NCBI GenBank assembly: GCA_947455285.1
Contig: CANGOK010000081.1
Location: forward strand, 1 to 12,109
Reading direction: 5' to 3'
Source: Beijerinckiaceae bacterium
Lineage (GTDB): Bacteria; Pseudomonadota; Alphaproteobacteria; Rhizobiales; Beijerinckiaceae
DNA: 12,109 nt
Shown: positions 1-6,522 of the stretch, one piece after another
How the letters are laid out: the number at the start of each line of letters is the position of its first letter
How positions within the stretch are numbered: the stretch's first letter is position 1
Notes under the pieces: model-generated
The model's database searches: none
Told to the model about the DNA's origin: nothing
The model's input: the letters and a program-made list of their open reading frames with translations, nothing else
Made by a program: the position numbers and the translations under genes

Positions 1-246
1 CAGAAGGAAACCAAGCGGTTCGAATGGGAAGCGGGCGATTACATCTACATCCCGCCGAACACGATCCATCAGCATTTCAATGCTGATCCGGAGCGGCCCG
101 TGCGCCTGATCTCGTCGACGGCGCGCATTTTCCGCCAGATGGGCCTGAACACGCTGGACCAGATGGAAGATGCGCCGGAATACGATCCCTTCGTCGTGCT
201 GACTGAGGACGTCGTCCGCCAGTATCTGCGCGGCGAGAAGAAGTAA
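1..246 (+). CDS. Cupin-domain protein, C-terminal part (cut by window start)
   Basis: The reading frame is open from the first base to TAA at 244-246, giving 81 residues. The visible part contains the second half of a cupin barrel: GDYIYIPPNTIHQHFN matches the conserved cupin motif 2, G(X)5PXG(X)2HXXXN, with its metal-ligand type histidine in the IHQH stretch. After the barrel comes a charged tail (RIFRQMGLNTLDQ, ending GEKK). Cupins of this size are often dioxygenases, isomerases or small-molecule sensors, and the substrate cannot be told from this fragment. It is followed directly by a strong terminator, so it probably ends its own transcription unit. A second cupin begins at the other end of the window and appears to be a different subfamily. 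Confidence 0.8.
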   Translation, partial: QKETKRFEWEAGDYIYIPPNTIHQHFNADPERPVRLISSTARIFRQMGLNTLDQMEDAPEYDPFVVLTEDVVRQYLRGEKK

Positions 247-276
247 GCGGCCTCTTTGATCAAAGGCTGACTATTC

Positions 277-306
277 ATGGCCGGGCCTCGCGCCCGGCCA
301 TTTTGT
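277..306 (+). terminator. Rho-independent terminator after the cupin gene
   Basis: A perfect 10-bp stem (ATGGCCGGGC at 277-286 and GCCCGGCCAT at 292-301) with a 5-base loop is followed by a T-rich run (TTTTGTTG). It lies 30 bases after the cupin stop. The ATG at 277 opens a frame continuous with the downstream eutA gene, but that ATG is the first base triplet of the terminator stem, which argues strongly against it as the true start. Confidence 0.85.
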
Positions 307-363
307 TGCTTATATCAAGCCTATTCGCGCCCCCGTGCGCCTTTGCAACGCCAGAGCCGAGCC

Positions 364-1938
364 ATGTCCGGTCCGCAGGATAACCGCCACTCGGTCGCCG
401 ATCATCGTTACGGCGCTTTGGCTGGCCACGAGCATGGCGAAGGTGAGTTCGATCACGACCACGATGAGGATTTTCTCCCCGTCGACTCCAGATCTCTCGA
501 AAGCGTCCCCCTGATCAGCATGGGACTGGACGTCGGGTCCTCCGGCACGCAGGTCATCTTCGCGCGGCTCGAAATGCGCGGACCGGGCGAGCACCGGGCG
601 CTGCGCCGTCAGGCGAAGGGGCGTGAAACTCTCTATATGTCTCCCATCGCCCTGACGCCCTTCCGAGATGGCGATCTGATTGATGAAGACAGGCTCTGGG
701 CCATCATCAGCCGGGCTTTTTCCGCAGCGAACCTGACGCCTGACGACATCGAGACTGGCGTCGTGATCCTTACCGGAGCGGCTGCCGCAAGGCGAAATGC
801 GCAGGCGATCGCGAACCGGGTCGCGGAGGAAGTGGGCGAACTCGTCTGCGCCGCTGCGGGCGATCATATGGAGGCGATGCTCGCCGCTTATGGTTCGGGC
901 GCAGTTGCTGCCTCTGCGCAAGGGGCGGGGCGGCGCATCCTCAATATCGACATTGGCGGCGCGACAACAAAGTTCGCCATCGCCGAAGGTGGCCGCGTGA
1001 TCGCGACGGCGGCCTTGCGCATCGGCGGCCGGCTGATGGCTGTCAATCTCGACAACAAGATCACAAGGCTTGATCCGATGGGTGCGGCCCATGCGGACTG
1101 CTGCGGGGTCGATTGGCGCATTGGCGAGACGGTGCGGCCTGAAGACATGTCGCACGTGGCGCATGCCATGGCGCGCGCACTTGTGGCGGCGCTCGTCGAG
1201 CGGCCCCTGCCGGCCGAAATCGCCGCGCTGTTCGTGACCGAGCCGATCACGGATTTCGGCGCCATTGATGAAGTGATGGTTTCAGGCGGCGTCGCTGAAT
1301 ATGTCTATGGGCGTGAAAAACGCGACTTCGGCGATCTCGGCTGGCGTCTCGGCCGCGCCTTTCGCAAGCTGATCGACGAGGGCGCCTTGCCCTGGCCGCT
1401 GGCGAACCCAAGCGAATGTATCCGCGCCACGGCGTTGGGAGCCTCTGAACATAGCGTCCAGATCAGCGGGCAGACGATTTTCATTTCCGACCATGCGTCC
1501 CTTTTGCCGCGGCGTAATCTGCAGGTGCTCCAGCCTGATTACGTGTTTCGTGAGACCGTTGATCCGGAGGCGCTGGCGCAGGCGATCCGCCAACGTCGCG
1601 CTGCTTTTGGTCTGACGGAGCCGACTAGCGAATTCTCGCTCGCCTTTCGATGGCGCGGCGCCCCTGACTATGCGCGGTTGCGCGCTTTCGCCGAGGGCGT
1701 CGTTGAGGGCATGGCGGACAGGATCGCGATCGAGGCACCGCTTTATCTTATGTTGGAAGGCGATGCGGCCCAATCGATCGGCGCGATCTTGCGTCAGGAC
1801 CTCGAATTGAAAAGTGAATTGCTGGTTATCGATGGAATCGTGCTGCGCGATTTTGATTATGTTGATGTCGGAAGGCTTCGGCTTCCCTCGAACACAGTTC
1901 CTGTCACAATCAAATCATTGTTATTTGGAGTTGGATAA
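364..1938 (+). CDS. eutA: EutA-like reactivating factor for ethanolamine ammonia-lyase
   Basis: Family role: EutA is an ASKHA-fold ATPase that re-exchanges inactivated cobalamin on ethanolamine ammonia-lyase (EutBC). With the start at 364 the protein has 524 residues. Visible features, in order: a His/Asp/Glu-rich stretch at about residues 22-36 (HEHGEGEFDHDHDEDF); phosphate-1 type motif LDVGSSGTQVIF (55-66); phosphate-2 type motif NIDIGGATTKF (194-204); adenosine-type motif VMVSGGVAEYVY (304-315); and a C-terminal block ending VPVTIKSLLF that closely resembles E. coli EutA. E. coli EutA starts just before the first motif, so about 50 N-terminal residues are extra. The ATG at 277 is rejected because it lies in the upstream terminator. 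The ATG at 364 has only a weak ribosome binding site, and the ATG at 520 would remove the His-rich part. No eutB, eutC or other eut gene is in the window. Confidence 0.85.
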   Translation: MSGPQDNRHSVADHRYGALAGHEHGEGEFDHDHDEDFLPVDSRSLESVPLISMGLDVGSSGTQVIFARLEMRGPGEHRALRRQAKGRETLYMSPIALTPFRDGDLIDEDRLWAIISRAFSAANLTPDDIETGVVILTGAAAARRNAQAIANRVAEEVGELVCAAAGDHMEAMLAAYGSGAVAASAQGAGRRILNIDIGGATTKFAIAEGGRVIATAALRIGGRLMAVNLDNKITRLDPMGAAHADCCGVDWRIGETVRPEDMSHVAHAMARALVAALVERPLPAEIAALFVTEPITDFGAIDEVMVSGGVAEYVYGREKRDFGDLGWRLGRAFRKLIDEGALPWPLANPSECIRATALGASEHSVQISGQTIFISDHASLLPRRNLQVLQPDYVFRETVDPEALAQAIRQRRAAFGLTEPTSEFSLAFRWRGAPDYARLRAFAEGVVEGMADRIAIEAPLYLMLEGDAAQSIGAILRQDLELKSELLVIDGIVLRDFDYVDVGRLRLPSNTVPVTIKSLLFGVG

Positions 1939-1958
1939 CAGTTGAAATGCAGGCAAGT

Positions 1959-1984
1959 CATTGTGCGTCGCACAATGGCGACGC
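1959..1984. repeat. Overlapping palindromes just after eutA
   Basis: CATTGTGCG-T-CGCACAATG (1959-1977) is a perfect 9-bp dyad with a single central base, as expected of an operator for a dimeric regulator. It overlaps a second inverted repeat, GCGTCGC (1965-1971) with GCGACGC (1978-1984), loop ACAATG. In RNA the two folds would exclude each other. No T-run follows, so a standard intrinsic terminator is unlikely. The function is inferred only from the symmetry. Confidence 0.5.
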
Positions 1985-2265
1985 GCCTTGGTATTTCGGT
2001 CTAGTTGATTGAAGAGAAAAGAAAACTGCTCAGGTATAGGCGATATATTGCGATGCAGTAGGCCTCGATAGCTTAGGAAGCAAAGGATTGTTCTGCTTTG
2101 AAGCATTCAGACTTTGTGCTTATATCCGCCCTCAATTAGACGAAATGTCTGCGAAAGCAGGCTTTCGGCCGGAGCGGGGGATCGATGCCTGTCCGGGTTC
2201 ATGAAGCGGTCGAAAGGCTGCTTCGGACCGGGCAAAGGTTCGCCTTCACCCGTAAGGACGTGTGA
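1985..2265 (+). other. Gene-free stretch with RNA-like hairpins ahead of the 2266 gene
   Basis: No convincing gene is seen. The first part is AT-richer than its surroundings and contains TGCTTATATC at 2117-2126, a possible -10 region. Two foldable elements follow: CTGC-GAAA-GCAG with a GNRA-type tetraloop (2149-2160), and a longer stem made of CCGG (2193-2196) and GAAGC (2203-2207) pairing with GCTTC (2220-2224) and CCGG (2228-2231). The fold ends about 20 bases before a good Shine-Dalgarno (AAGGA, 2254-2258), so it could act as a 5' leader. I do not recognise a known riboswitch class. Confidence 0.35.
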
Positions 2266-2631
2266 TTGGGTTCGGGACAGGTAACGGGGCGTATGTCATT
2301 CGCAGGGACATGGGTGCAGCGGATGAGCGGGGCGGGTCTTTCCTGCCGCGATTTCCTTGTGCGCGCGGGTCTCGTCCTCGTTCTGTCCCTGAGCGTCGCC
2401 AGCGTCGTCGTCAACCCATATGCAGAAGTAGCCGTGACGCTGGATGGGGATGATGTGGCGGAGCTGGCCTTCGTCATTGCGCCCCAGTTGATTTCCGACG
2501 CCTCGGTGGCTCGCGTCTCGACGGACCAGATCCCGGATTTTAGATTTGACGACCTGCGCGCCGAGCGCCTGGCGTCCTCGCATGACTGGCGGGTCGACAG
2601 CGTCGTCAAAGCGCGGGGGCCGCCCGCTTGA
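2266..2631 (+). CDS. Hypothetical small protein with one N-terminal membrane segment
   Basis: The open frame gives 121 residues with codon use typical of the window (mostly G or C in third positions). The proposed TTG start at 2266 has AAGGA (2254-2258) seven bases upstream. ATG codons at 2293 and 2323 are alternatives, and the latter would give a protein beginning like a signal peptide. A basic flank is followed by a hydrophobic stretch at about residues 31-49 (LVLVLSLSVASVVV) and then an acidic, soluble tail of about 70 residues. I do not recognise the family. It lies 200 bases upstream of the TTT permease in the same direction, but one membrane segment does not match TctB, and the permease already carries a TctB-like domain. 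It may be an accessory membrane or exported protein, or the frame may be fortuitous. Confidence 0.4.
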   Translation: MGSGQVTGRMSFAGTWVQRMSGAGLSCRDFLVRAGLVLVLSLSVASVVVNPYAEVAVTLDGDDVAELAFVIAPQLISDASVARVSTDQIPDFRFDDLRAERLASSHDWRVDSVVKARGPPA

Positions 2632-2831
2632 AAAAATGCGCTCCGACGCCGGACTTGATCGCCGACGGGAGCGCATGACGGTGCAGGTCGCCGTTCGAGT
2701 CTATACCCCCAAGCTGACTGTTGGAGGACAGAGGTCTGGGGTCGTAACAAGGGGGCGCGTCGGTGGGGGCGCCTTTTCAATCGAGGACCGGGGATCCGCC
2801 AGTGCGGATCGACAACCCGAAAGGTACTTAG
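2632..2831 (+). promoter_or_regulatory. Hairpin-rich leader of the TTT permease gene
   Basis: The 200 bases before the permease hold two inverted repeats. One is a perfect 9-bp stem, ATGCGCTCC (2636-2644) with GGAGCGCAT (2668-2676), enclosing a 23-base loop. The other is GGCGC (2754-2758) with GCGCC (2769-2773), followed by TTTT (2774-2777), a weak terminator-like structure about 55 bases before the start codon. The Shine-Dalgarno AAAGG sits seven bases before the ATG at 2832. The arrangement would allow attenuation or RNA-level control, but no matching antiterminator pairing was established. Confidence 0.3.
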
Positions 2832-4895
2832 ATGCTTGATTGGCTTAACGCCCTAGGTCAGGGCTTGGACATCATCATGACCTGGCATCGAATGGCGCTC
2901 CTGTGGGGCGGCGTTCTCTGCGGTCTTGCGTTGGGCATTCTTCCTGGCATTGGCGGCGTCGCGGGGACGGCGCTTCTTCTGCCCTTCACCTACAGCATGG
3001 ATCCGGCCGCCGCGATGGCGCTGCTGCTTGGTCTTGCGGCCACCACGACCCACGGCGATCCGATCTCCGCGATCGTGCTCGGCGCCCCTGGCCATGCGGC
3101 TTCCGCCGCCACGGCGCTGGACGGCTATCCGATGACGAAGCGCGGCGAAGGCGCCCGCGCTCTAGGCGCGGCCTATATGTCGGCGCTCATCGGCGGCCTC
3201 TTCGGCGCGGTGCTCATGGCTGTGGCTCTCCCGGTCGTGCGTCCGGCGATCCTGTTCATCGGTTCGCCTGAACTGCTAGCTCTGGCGGTCTTCGGTATTT
3301 CCATGGTGGCGGTGCTTTCGGGCAATGCGCCGCTTCGCGGCCTCACCGCAGCCTGCTTCGGCATGATGCTGGCGATGATCGGCTCCGATCCGCAGACCGG
3401 CACCCTGCGCTGGACGATGGACAGCCTGTACCTCTGGGAGGGCCTGCCTCTCGTGCCGCTGACCCTTGGCGTCTTCGCGCTGCCTGAGCTTTGCGATCTT
3501 CTCGTCGCCCGCACCTCGGTCGTGCAGAGCGGCAAGATGGAGAACAACTGGAAGGGTCTGTGGCGCGGTTGCTTGGACTGCTACGATCACTTCTGGCTGA
3601 ACATGCGCTGCTCGTGGATCGGCTCTGTCATCGGCGCGATCCCTGGCATCTCGGCGGCGGTCATCGACTGGATCTCCTACGGTCATGCTCTCAAGACCGA
3701 GAAGGAGGCTCAGCGGACCTTCGGCAAGGGCGACGTGCGCGGCGTCATCGCCGCAGAAAGTGCGACCTGCTCGCGTGAGGGCGGCGCTCTCATCCCCACC
3801 ATCGTTTTCGGCGTGCCCGGCTCAGCCGGCATGGCGATCCTGCTGGGCGCCTTCCTCATGCACGGCCTGGTCCCCGGACCTGACATGCTGACGAAGAACC
3901 TCGCCATCACTTATTCGATGGTCTGGTCGATCGCCATCGCGAACATTCTGGGCTCGGGACTGTGCTTCCTGTTCTCCAGCCAGTTCGCGAAGCTTGCTTC
4001 GCTGCGCTACTCCCTCATCCTGCCGGTCGTGCTTTGCATGGTCTACATCGGCGCCTTCGAGGGCAAGCGTCAGTGGGGCGATCTCTATTCGCTGCTGTTC
4101 TTCGGCGTCTTCGCCTGGGCGATGAAGCACTTCAAGTGGCCCCGTCCGCCGCTGGTGCTGGGCTTCATTCTCGGCGGCATCCTCGAGCGTTATATGTTCA
4201 TCTCCATTCAGCGCTACGGCGTGTCGTGGATGTGGCGTCCGCTCGTGGTCGTGATGTTCGTGATGGCGCTCCTATCGCTGCTGCGTCCCTTCCTGCAGGA
4301 CGTGAAGGCGCACGGCGGTCTCAAGGGCATGCTCTCGGACTTCCATGCCCCGAAGCTCAACTCGTCGCAGGCCTTCCCGGTGTTCATGATCGTGGTCTTC
4401 CTCGTCATGATGGCCGAAGCCATGACCTGGAACTTCTACGCGCGGATCATCCCGACCATCGTGGGCAGCGGAGCCTTGCTCTTCTGCACGCTTTCCCTGT
4501 GCAACGACCTCTTCAAGAGCGACGTCCACAAGGCTCGCTCCGCCGAGGCTGCGGCCAAGGGCGAAGTCGACGAGAAGATGCACATGGACATCGGCAGCAA
4601 CATCACCCATCTGTCGCCCACGACGATCTTCCTGCGTGGCGTCATATTCTTCGGATGGATGGTGGCGTTCCTGATTTCGATGGCGTTGATCGGTCTCATC
4701 CCGACTGTTCCGATCTTCATCATCGCCTTCATGCGCGTAGAGGCGAAGGAGCCCTGGAGCATCACGCTTCCCATGGCGATCTTCATGACCTTCTTCATCT
4801 ACTTCCTTTTCGATTGGTTGCTCGCCATTCCGTGGCCGGGTTCTTTCCTCGGCGACTTCTGGCCGTTCTGGAAAGAACACATCCCGAGCGCCTGA
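2832..4895 (+). CDS. tctA: Tripartite tricarboxylate transporter permease, TctA-TctB fusion
   Basis: Family role: TctA is the large inner-membrane permease of TTT importers, which take up carboxylates delivered by a periplasmic TctC, and TctB is the small four-helix membrane partner. This protein has 687 residues, against roughly 500 for a usual TctA. Residues about 15-490 are TctA-like, with the two inverted-repeat motifs LPGIGGVAGTALLLPFTY (37-54) and GAIPGISAAVIDW (268-280) and the signatures TALDGYPMTKRG (94-105) and GGALIPTIVFGVPGSAGMA (317-335). Residues about 513-675 add four hydrophobic segments (about 515-532, 538-556, 599-634, 645-668) ending in an FDWLLAIPWPG block typical of TctB C-termini. 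A hydrophilic linker lies at 560-597. No separate tctB is visible. The binding protein is not adjacent; a tctC lies at 10974. Two terminators follow the gene. Confidence 0.9.
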   Translation: MLDWLNALGQGLDIIMTWHRMALLWGGVLCGLALGILPGIGGVAGTALLLPFTYSMDPAAAMALLLGLAATTTHGDPISAIVLGAPGHAASAATALDGYPMTKRGEGARALGAAYMSALIGGLFGAVLMAVALPVVRPAILFIGSPELLALAVFGISMVAVLSGNAPLRGLTAACFGMMLAMIGSDPQTGTLRWTMDSLYLWEGLPLVPLTLGVFALPELCDLLVARTSVVQSGKMENNWKGLWRGCLDCYDHFWLNMRCSWIGSVIGAIPGISAAVIDWISYGHALKTEKEAQRTFGKGDVRGVIAAESATCSREGGALIPTIVFGVPGSAGMAILLGAFLMHGLVPGPDMLTKNLAITYSMVWSIAIANILGSGLCFLFSSQFAKLASLRYSLILPVVLCMVYIGAFEGKRQWGDLYSLLFFGVFAWAMKHFKWPRPPLVLGFILGGILERYMFISIQRYGVSWMWRPLVVVMFVMALLSLLRPFLQDVKAHGGLKGMLSDFHAPKLNSSQAFPVFMIVVFLVMMAEAMTWNFYARIIPTIVGSGALLFCTLSLCNDLFKSDVHKARSAEAAAKGEVDEKMHMDIGSNITHLSPTTIFLRGVIFFGWMVAFLISMALIGLIPTVPIFIIAFMRVEAKEPWSITLPMAIFMTFFIYFLFDWLLAIPWPGSFLGDFWPFWKEHIPSA

Positions 4896-4912
4896 TCGCA
4901 CAACGAAAAGAG

Positions 4913-4941
4913 GGCCGTCGCAGCGATGCGGCGGCCTTTTT
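4913..4941 (+). terminator. Rho-independent terminator of the TTT permease gene
   Basis: GGCCGTCGC (4913-4921) pairs with GCGGCGGCC (4928-4936) through nine base pairs including one G-T wobble, with a 6-base loop. TTTTT (4937-4941) follows. It lies 17 bases past the permease stop. Confidence 0.85.
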
Positions 4942-4973
4942 CCTTTCAGGCGAAGGTCTGCATGGAGGCGAAA

Positions 4974-5005
4974 AAAGGCCGGATCGCCAAGGGCGTCCGG
5001 CCTTT
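4974..5005. terminator. Bidirectional terminator between convergent genes
   Basis: AAAGGCCGGA (4974-4983) and TCCGGCCTTT (4996-5005) form a perfect 10-bp stem. Inside it, CGCC and GGCG pair around an AAG loop with one bulged T. The A-run on the left and T-run on the right make it work in both directions. It serves the permease from the left and the SnoaL-like gene from the right. Confidence 0.85.
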
Positions 5006-5046
5006 CATTTGGTCGTTTGTGAGTGGTCTAAGCTGCTTGCGACGCC

Positions 5047-5646
5047 TTAGAGCGCGCCGCCTGCCAGCCAATCCGCGCCGCGCTTGTAAAGCGCCTCCAC
5101 AGTCGGTCCCTTGAGGCCGGGCATGTCCAGCTTGATCTTGTAACCGATCTTGGATTGCAGATAAGCGAGGTGGCGATAGCCCTCGGGGAAGCTCATCAGC
5201 AGGGTCTGGTCGAGTTCGATCTTGGCTGCTGGGTCCACAGGATCCATGCGATCCTTTTCATAGATCGGCTGGCGCAGCACGAAACCCCATTTGCCGTTGC
5301 GGCGTTCGATCAAATCATAAAAGCGCCCGGTGCAGACAACGTCCACCAGCACGTCATGTACGACCGCGCGTTGGCTGATCGTCATCTTGGTCTGGGAAAC
5401 GGCTCGATCGCCATTGAGCTCAATCGAATTGCCGCCGAGGAAATGCAGGATTGAAACGCCCTTGGCCCAGCCTTCCTTGCTCATGGCGATGAATTCATCG
5501 GCCGTGCCCTGCGTCCAGGTCGCCTGCATCACGCCATCATCATGCCAGACGGTGCGGAAACGATCCCAATCGCCAGCGTCGCGCCACACGGCCCAATTGT
5601 CGACGAGTTGCTTGATTGTGAGGCGGTCGAGAAGTTCTTGATCCAT
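5047..5646 (-). CDS. SnoaL/NTF2-like domain protein
   Basis: The protein has 199 residues. Residues about 4-130 follow the pattern of the SnoaL-like (PF13577-type) cone fold: an N-terminal helix with WRDAGDWDRFRTVWHDDGVM (21-40), a central stretch with ILHFLGGNSIELNGDRAV, and strands ending in RRNGKWGFVLRQPIYEKDR. Members of this fold are small dehydratases, isomerases, cyclases or ligand binders, and I infer no specific reaction. A tail of about 65 residues (from DPVDPAAKIELD, including FPEGYRHLAYLQSKIGY) extends beyond the usual domain. The start is supported by GGGAG six bases upstream of the ATG. It lies 72 bases downstream of the ABC exporter genes on the same strand, so it may be co-transcribed with them. 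A bidirectional terminator follows it. Confidence 0.8.
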   Translation of the reverse strand: MDQELLDRLTIKQLVDNWAVWRDAGDWDRFRTVWHDDGVMQATWTQGTADEFIAMSKEGWAKGVSILHFLGGNSIELNGDRAVSQTKMTISQRAVVHDVLVDVVCTGRFYDLIERRNGKWGFVLRQPIYEKDRMDPVDPAAKIELDQTLLMSFPEGYRHLAYLQSKIGYKIKLDMPGLKGPTVEALYKRGADWLAGGAL

Positions 5647-5690
5647 TTTAGTCTCCCTATTTTCCTGACGGCTTTAACCGAGACCGGGCC

Positions 5691-5708
5691 GCTTGCCAAT
5701 TCGCAAGC
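5691..5708. repeat. Short inverted repeat between exporter and SnoaL-like gene
   Basis: GCTTGC (5691-5696) and GCAAGC (5703-5708) flank a 6-base loop in the 72-base gap between two genes on the minus strand. There is no T-run on that strand, so it is not a standard terminator. It could reduce readthrough or stabilise the mRNA end, or be chance. Confidence 0.25.
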
Positions 5709-5718
5709 TTTGCGCGGC

Positions 5719-6522
5719 TCAAGTGACGGATTCGGCGCTGTAGCGGGCGATGAGGCCGTTTCGCACACAGACCCCGTGGACATGCACGAAGAAGCCGGCT
5801 GCGGCCGCCAGGTAAACCAGCGAAAGACCGAATGCTTGAGCGAGGGCCGTGTAATCAGCTTGTCCGCCTTGTGTGATCGCGCGGAGGGTTTCGAACACAT
5901 ATGAAGGCGGCAGGGCGTAGGCGAGTGGCTGCATCCAGCCGGGTAGCGATGAGACTGGATAGAAGACGCTCGCAAAAGGCGACAGCACGGCCGGTAGCGG
6001 CCAGATCAGCCATTCCGCCGCAGGACCAAGGCGCAGCACCATGGCGCTGCCTGCGACCCCAAGGGCGATGCCAAACAAAAAGAGCACCATCAGTCCCGGA
6101 ATGATCGCCATGCCGTAGGACAGGAAGGAGAGGCCGAAGGCGAGGCTCGCGAGCGCGATCATCACCACCAGCCCAAGCAGACTGGTGCATATGCCGGTGA
6201 GCACGAGGCCAGTGACATATTCCGCCCGCGAAAGCGGCGAGGCGAAAATCGCGAGAAGATTGCGCGACCAGACGTCTTCAAAGAACGCCATGGTCACGCC
6301 CTGCATGACGCGCGACAGAAAATCCCACAGGAGCACAGCGCCGAGCATGGCCGGCACGAAGTCGAAACCCGGCGAAGCGATCGCGTTGAGATAGCGCGTG
6401 ATGAAGCCCCATAGCATGACGTCGATCGCGATCCATGCGAAGAGAGGCAACACACGCGTCGGACTGCCACGCAAAAGATAAATCTGACGCAGGATGATCG
6501 CAGCGATATGGCGCATCTTCAT
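5719..6522 (-). CDS. ABC-2 type transporter permease
   Basis: The protein has 267 residues with about six hydrophobic segments (roughly 23-45, 56-78, 104-130, 136-162, 170-191, 226-248), the usual topology and length of an ABC-2 permease. ABC-2 family landmarks are SPLSRAEYVTGL (95-106) and the late block FYPVSSLPGWMQPLAYALPP (187-206) followed by FETLR. It would form a homodimer in the inner membrane and export a substrate using the ATPase encoded immediately upstream. The two genes overlap by ATGA (6519-6522), which implies translational coupling. Exporters of this type carry lipids, polysaccharide precursors, Nod-factor-like molecules or drugs, and nothing here identifies the cargo. Confidence 0.88.
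   Translation of the reverse strand: MKMRHIAAIILRQIYLLRGSPTRVLPLFAWIAIDVMLWGFITRYLNAIASPGFDFVPAMLGAVLLWDFLSRVMQGVTMAFFEDVWSRNLLAIFASPLSRAEYVTGLVLTGICTSLLGLVVMIALASLAFGLSFLSYGMAIIPGLMVLFLFGIALGVAGSAMVLRLGPAAEWLIWPLPAVLSPFASVFYPVSSLPGWMQPLAYALPPSYVFETLRAITQGGQADYTALAQAFGLSLVYLAAAAGFFVHVHGVCVRNGLIARYSAESVT

Noticed and set aside
277..363. Upstream ATG extending the eutA frame by 29 codons
   Set aside because: This ATG is the first part of the cupin terminator stem, and the encoded extension shows no family resemblance.
310..1164. Long open frame of 284 codons antisense to eutA
   Set aside because: It is a shadow of eutA codon bias, with no recognisable domain or ribosome binding site.
307..2126. 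Shared 10-mer TGCTTATATC at 307-316 and 2117-2126
   Set aside because: Ten-base matches are expected by chance in a 12-kb window; both may be -10-like sequences but do not prove a common regulator.
2741..2752. GTCGTAACAAGG, identical to a conserved stretch near the 3' end of 16S rRNA
   Set aside because: The match stops after 12 bases and the flanks do not follow the 16S sequence, so a ribosomal RNA fragment is not supported.
3962..5050. Open frame of 362 codons in another frame of the permease gene
   Set aside because: It overlaps a clearly real TTT permease and its composition (Arg/His/Leu-rich, no domain) is typical of a high-GC shadow frame.
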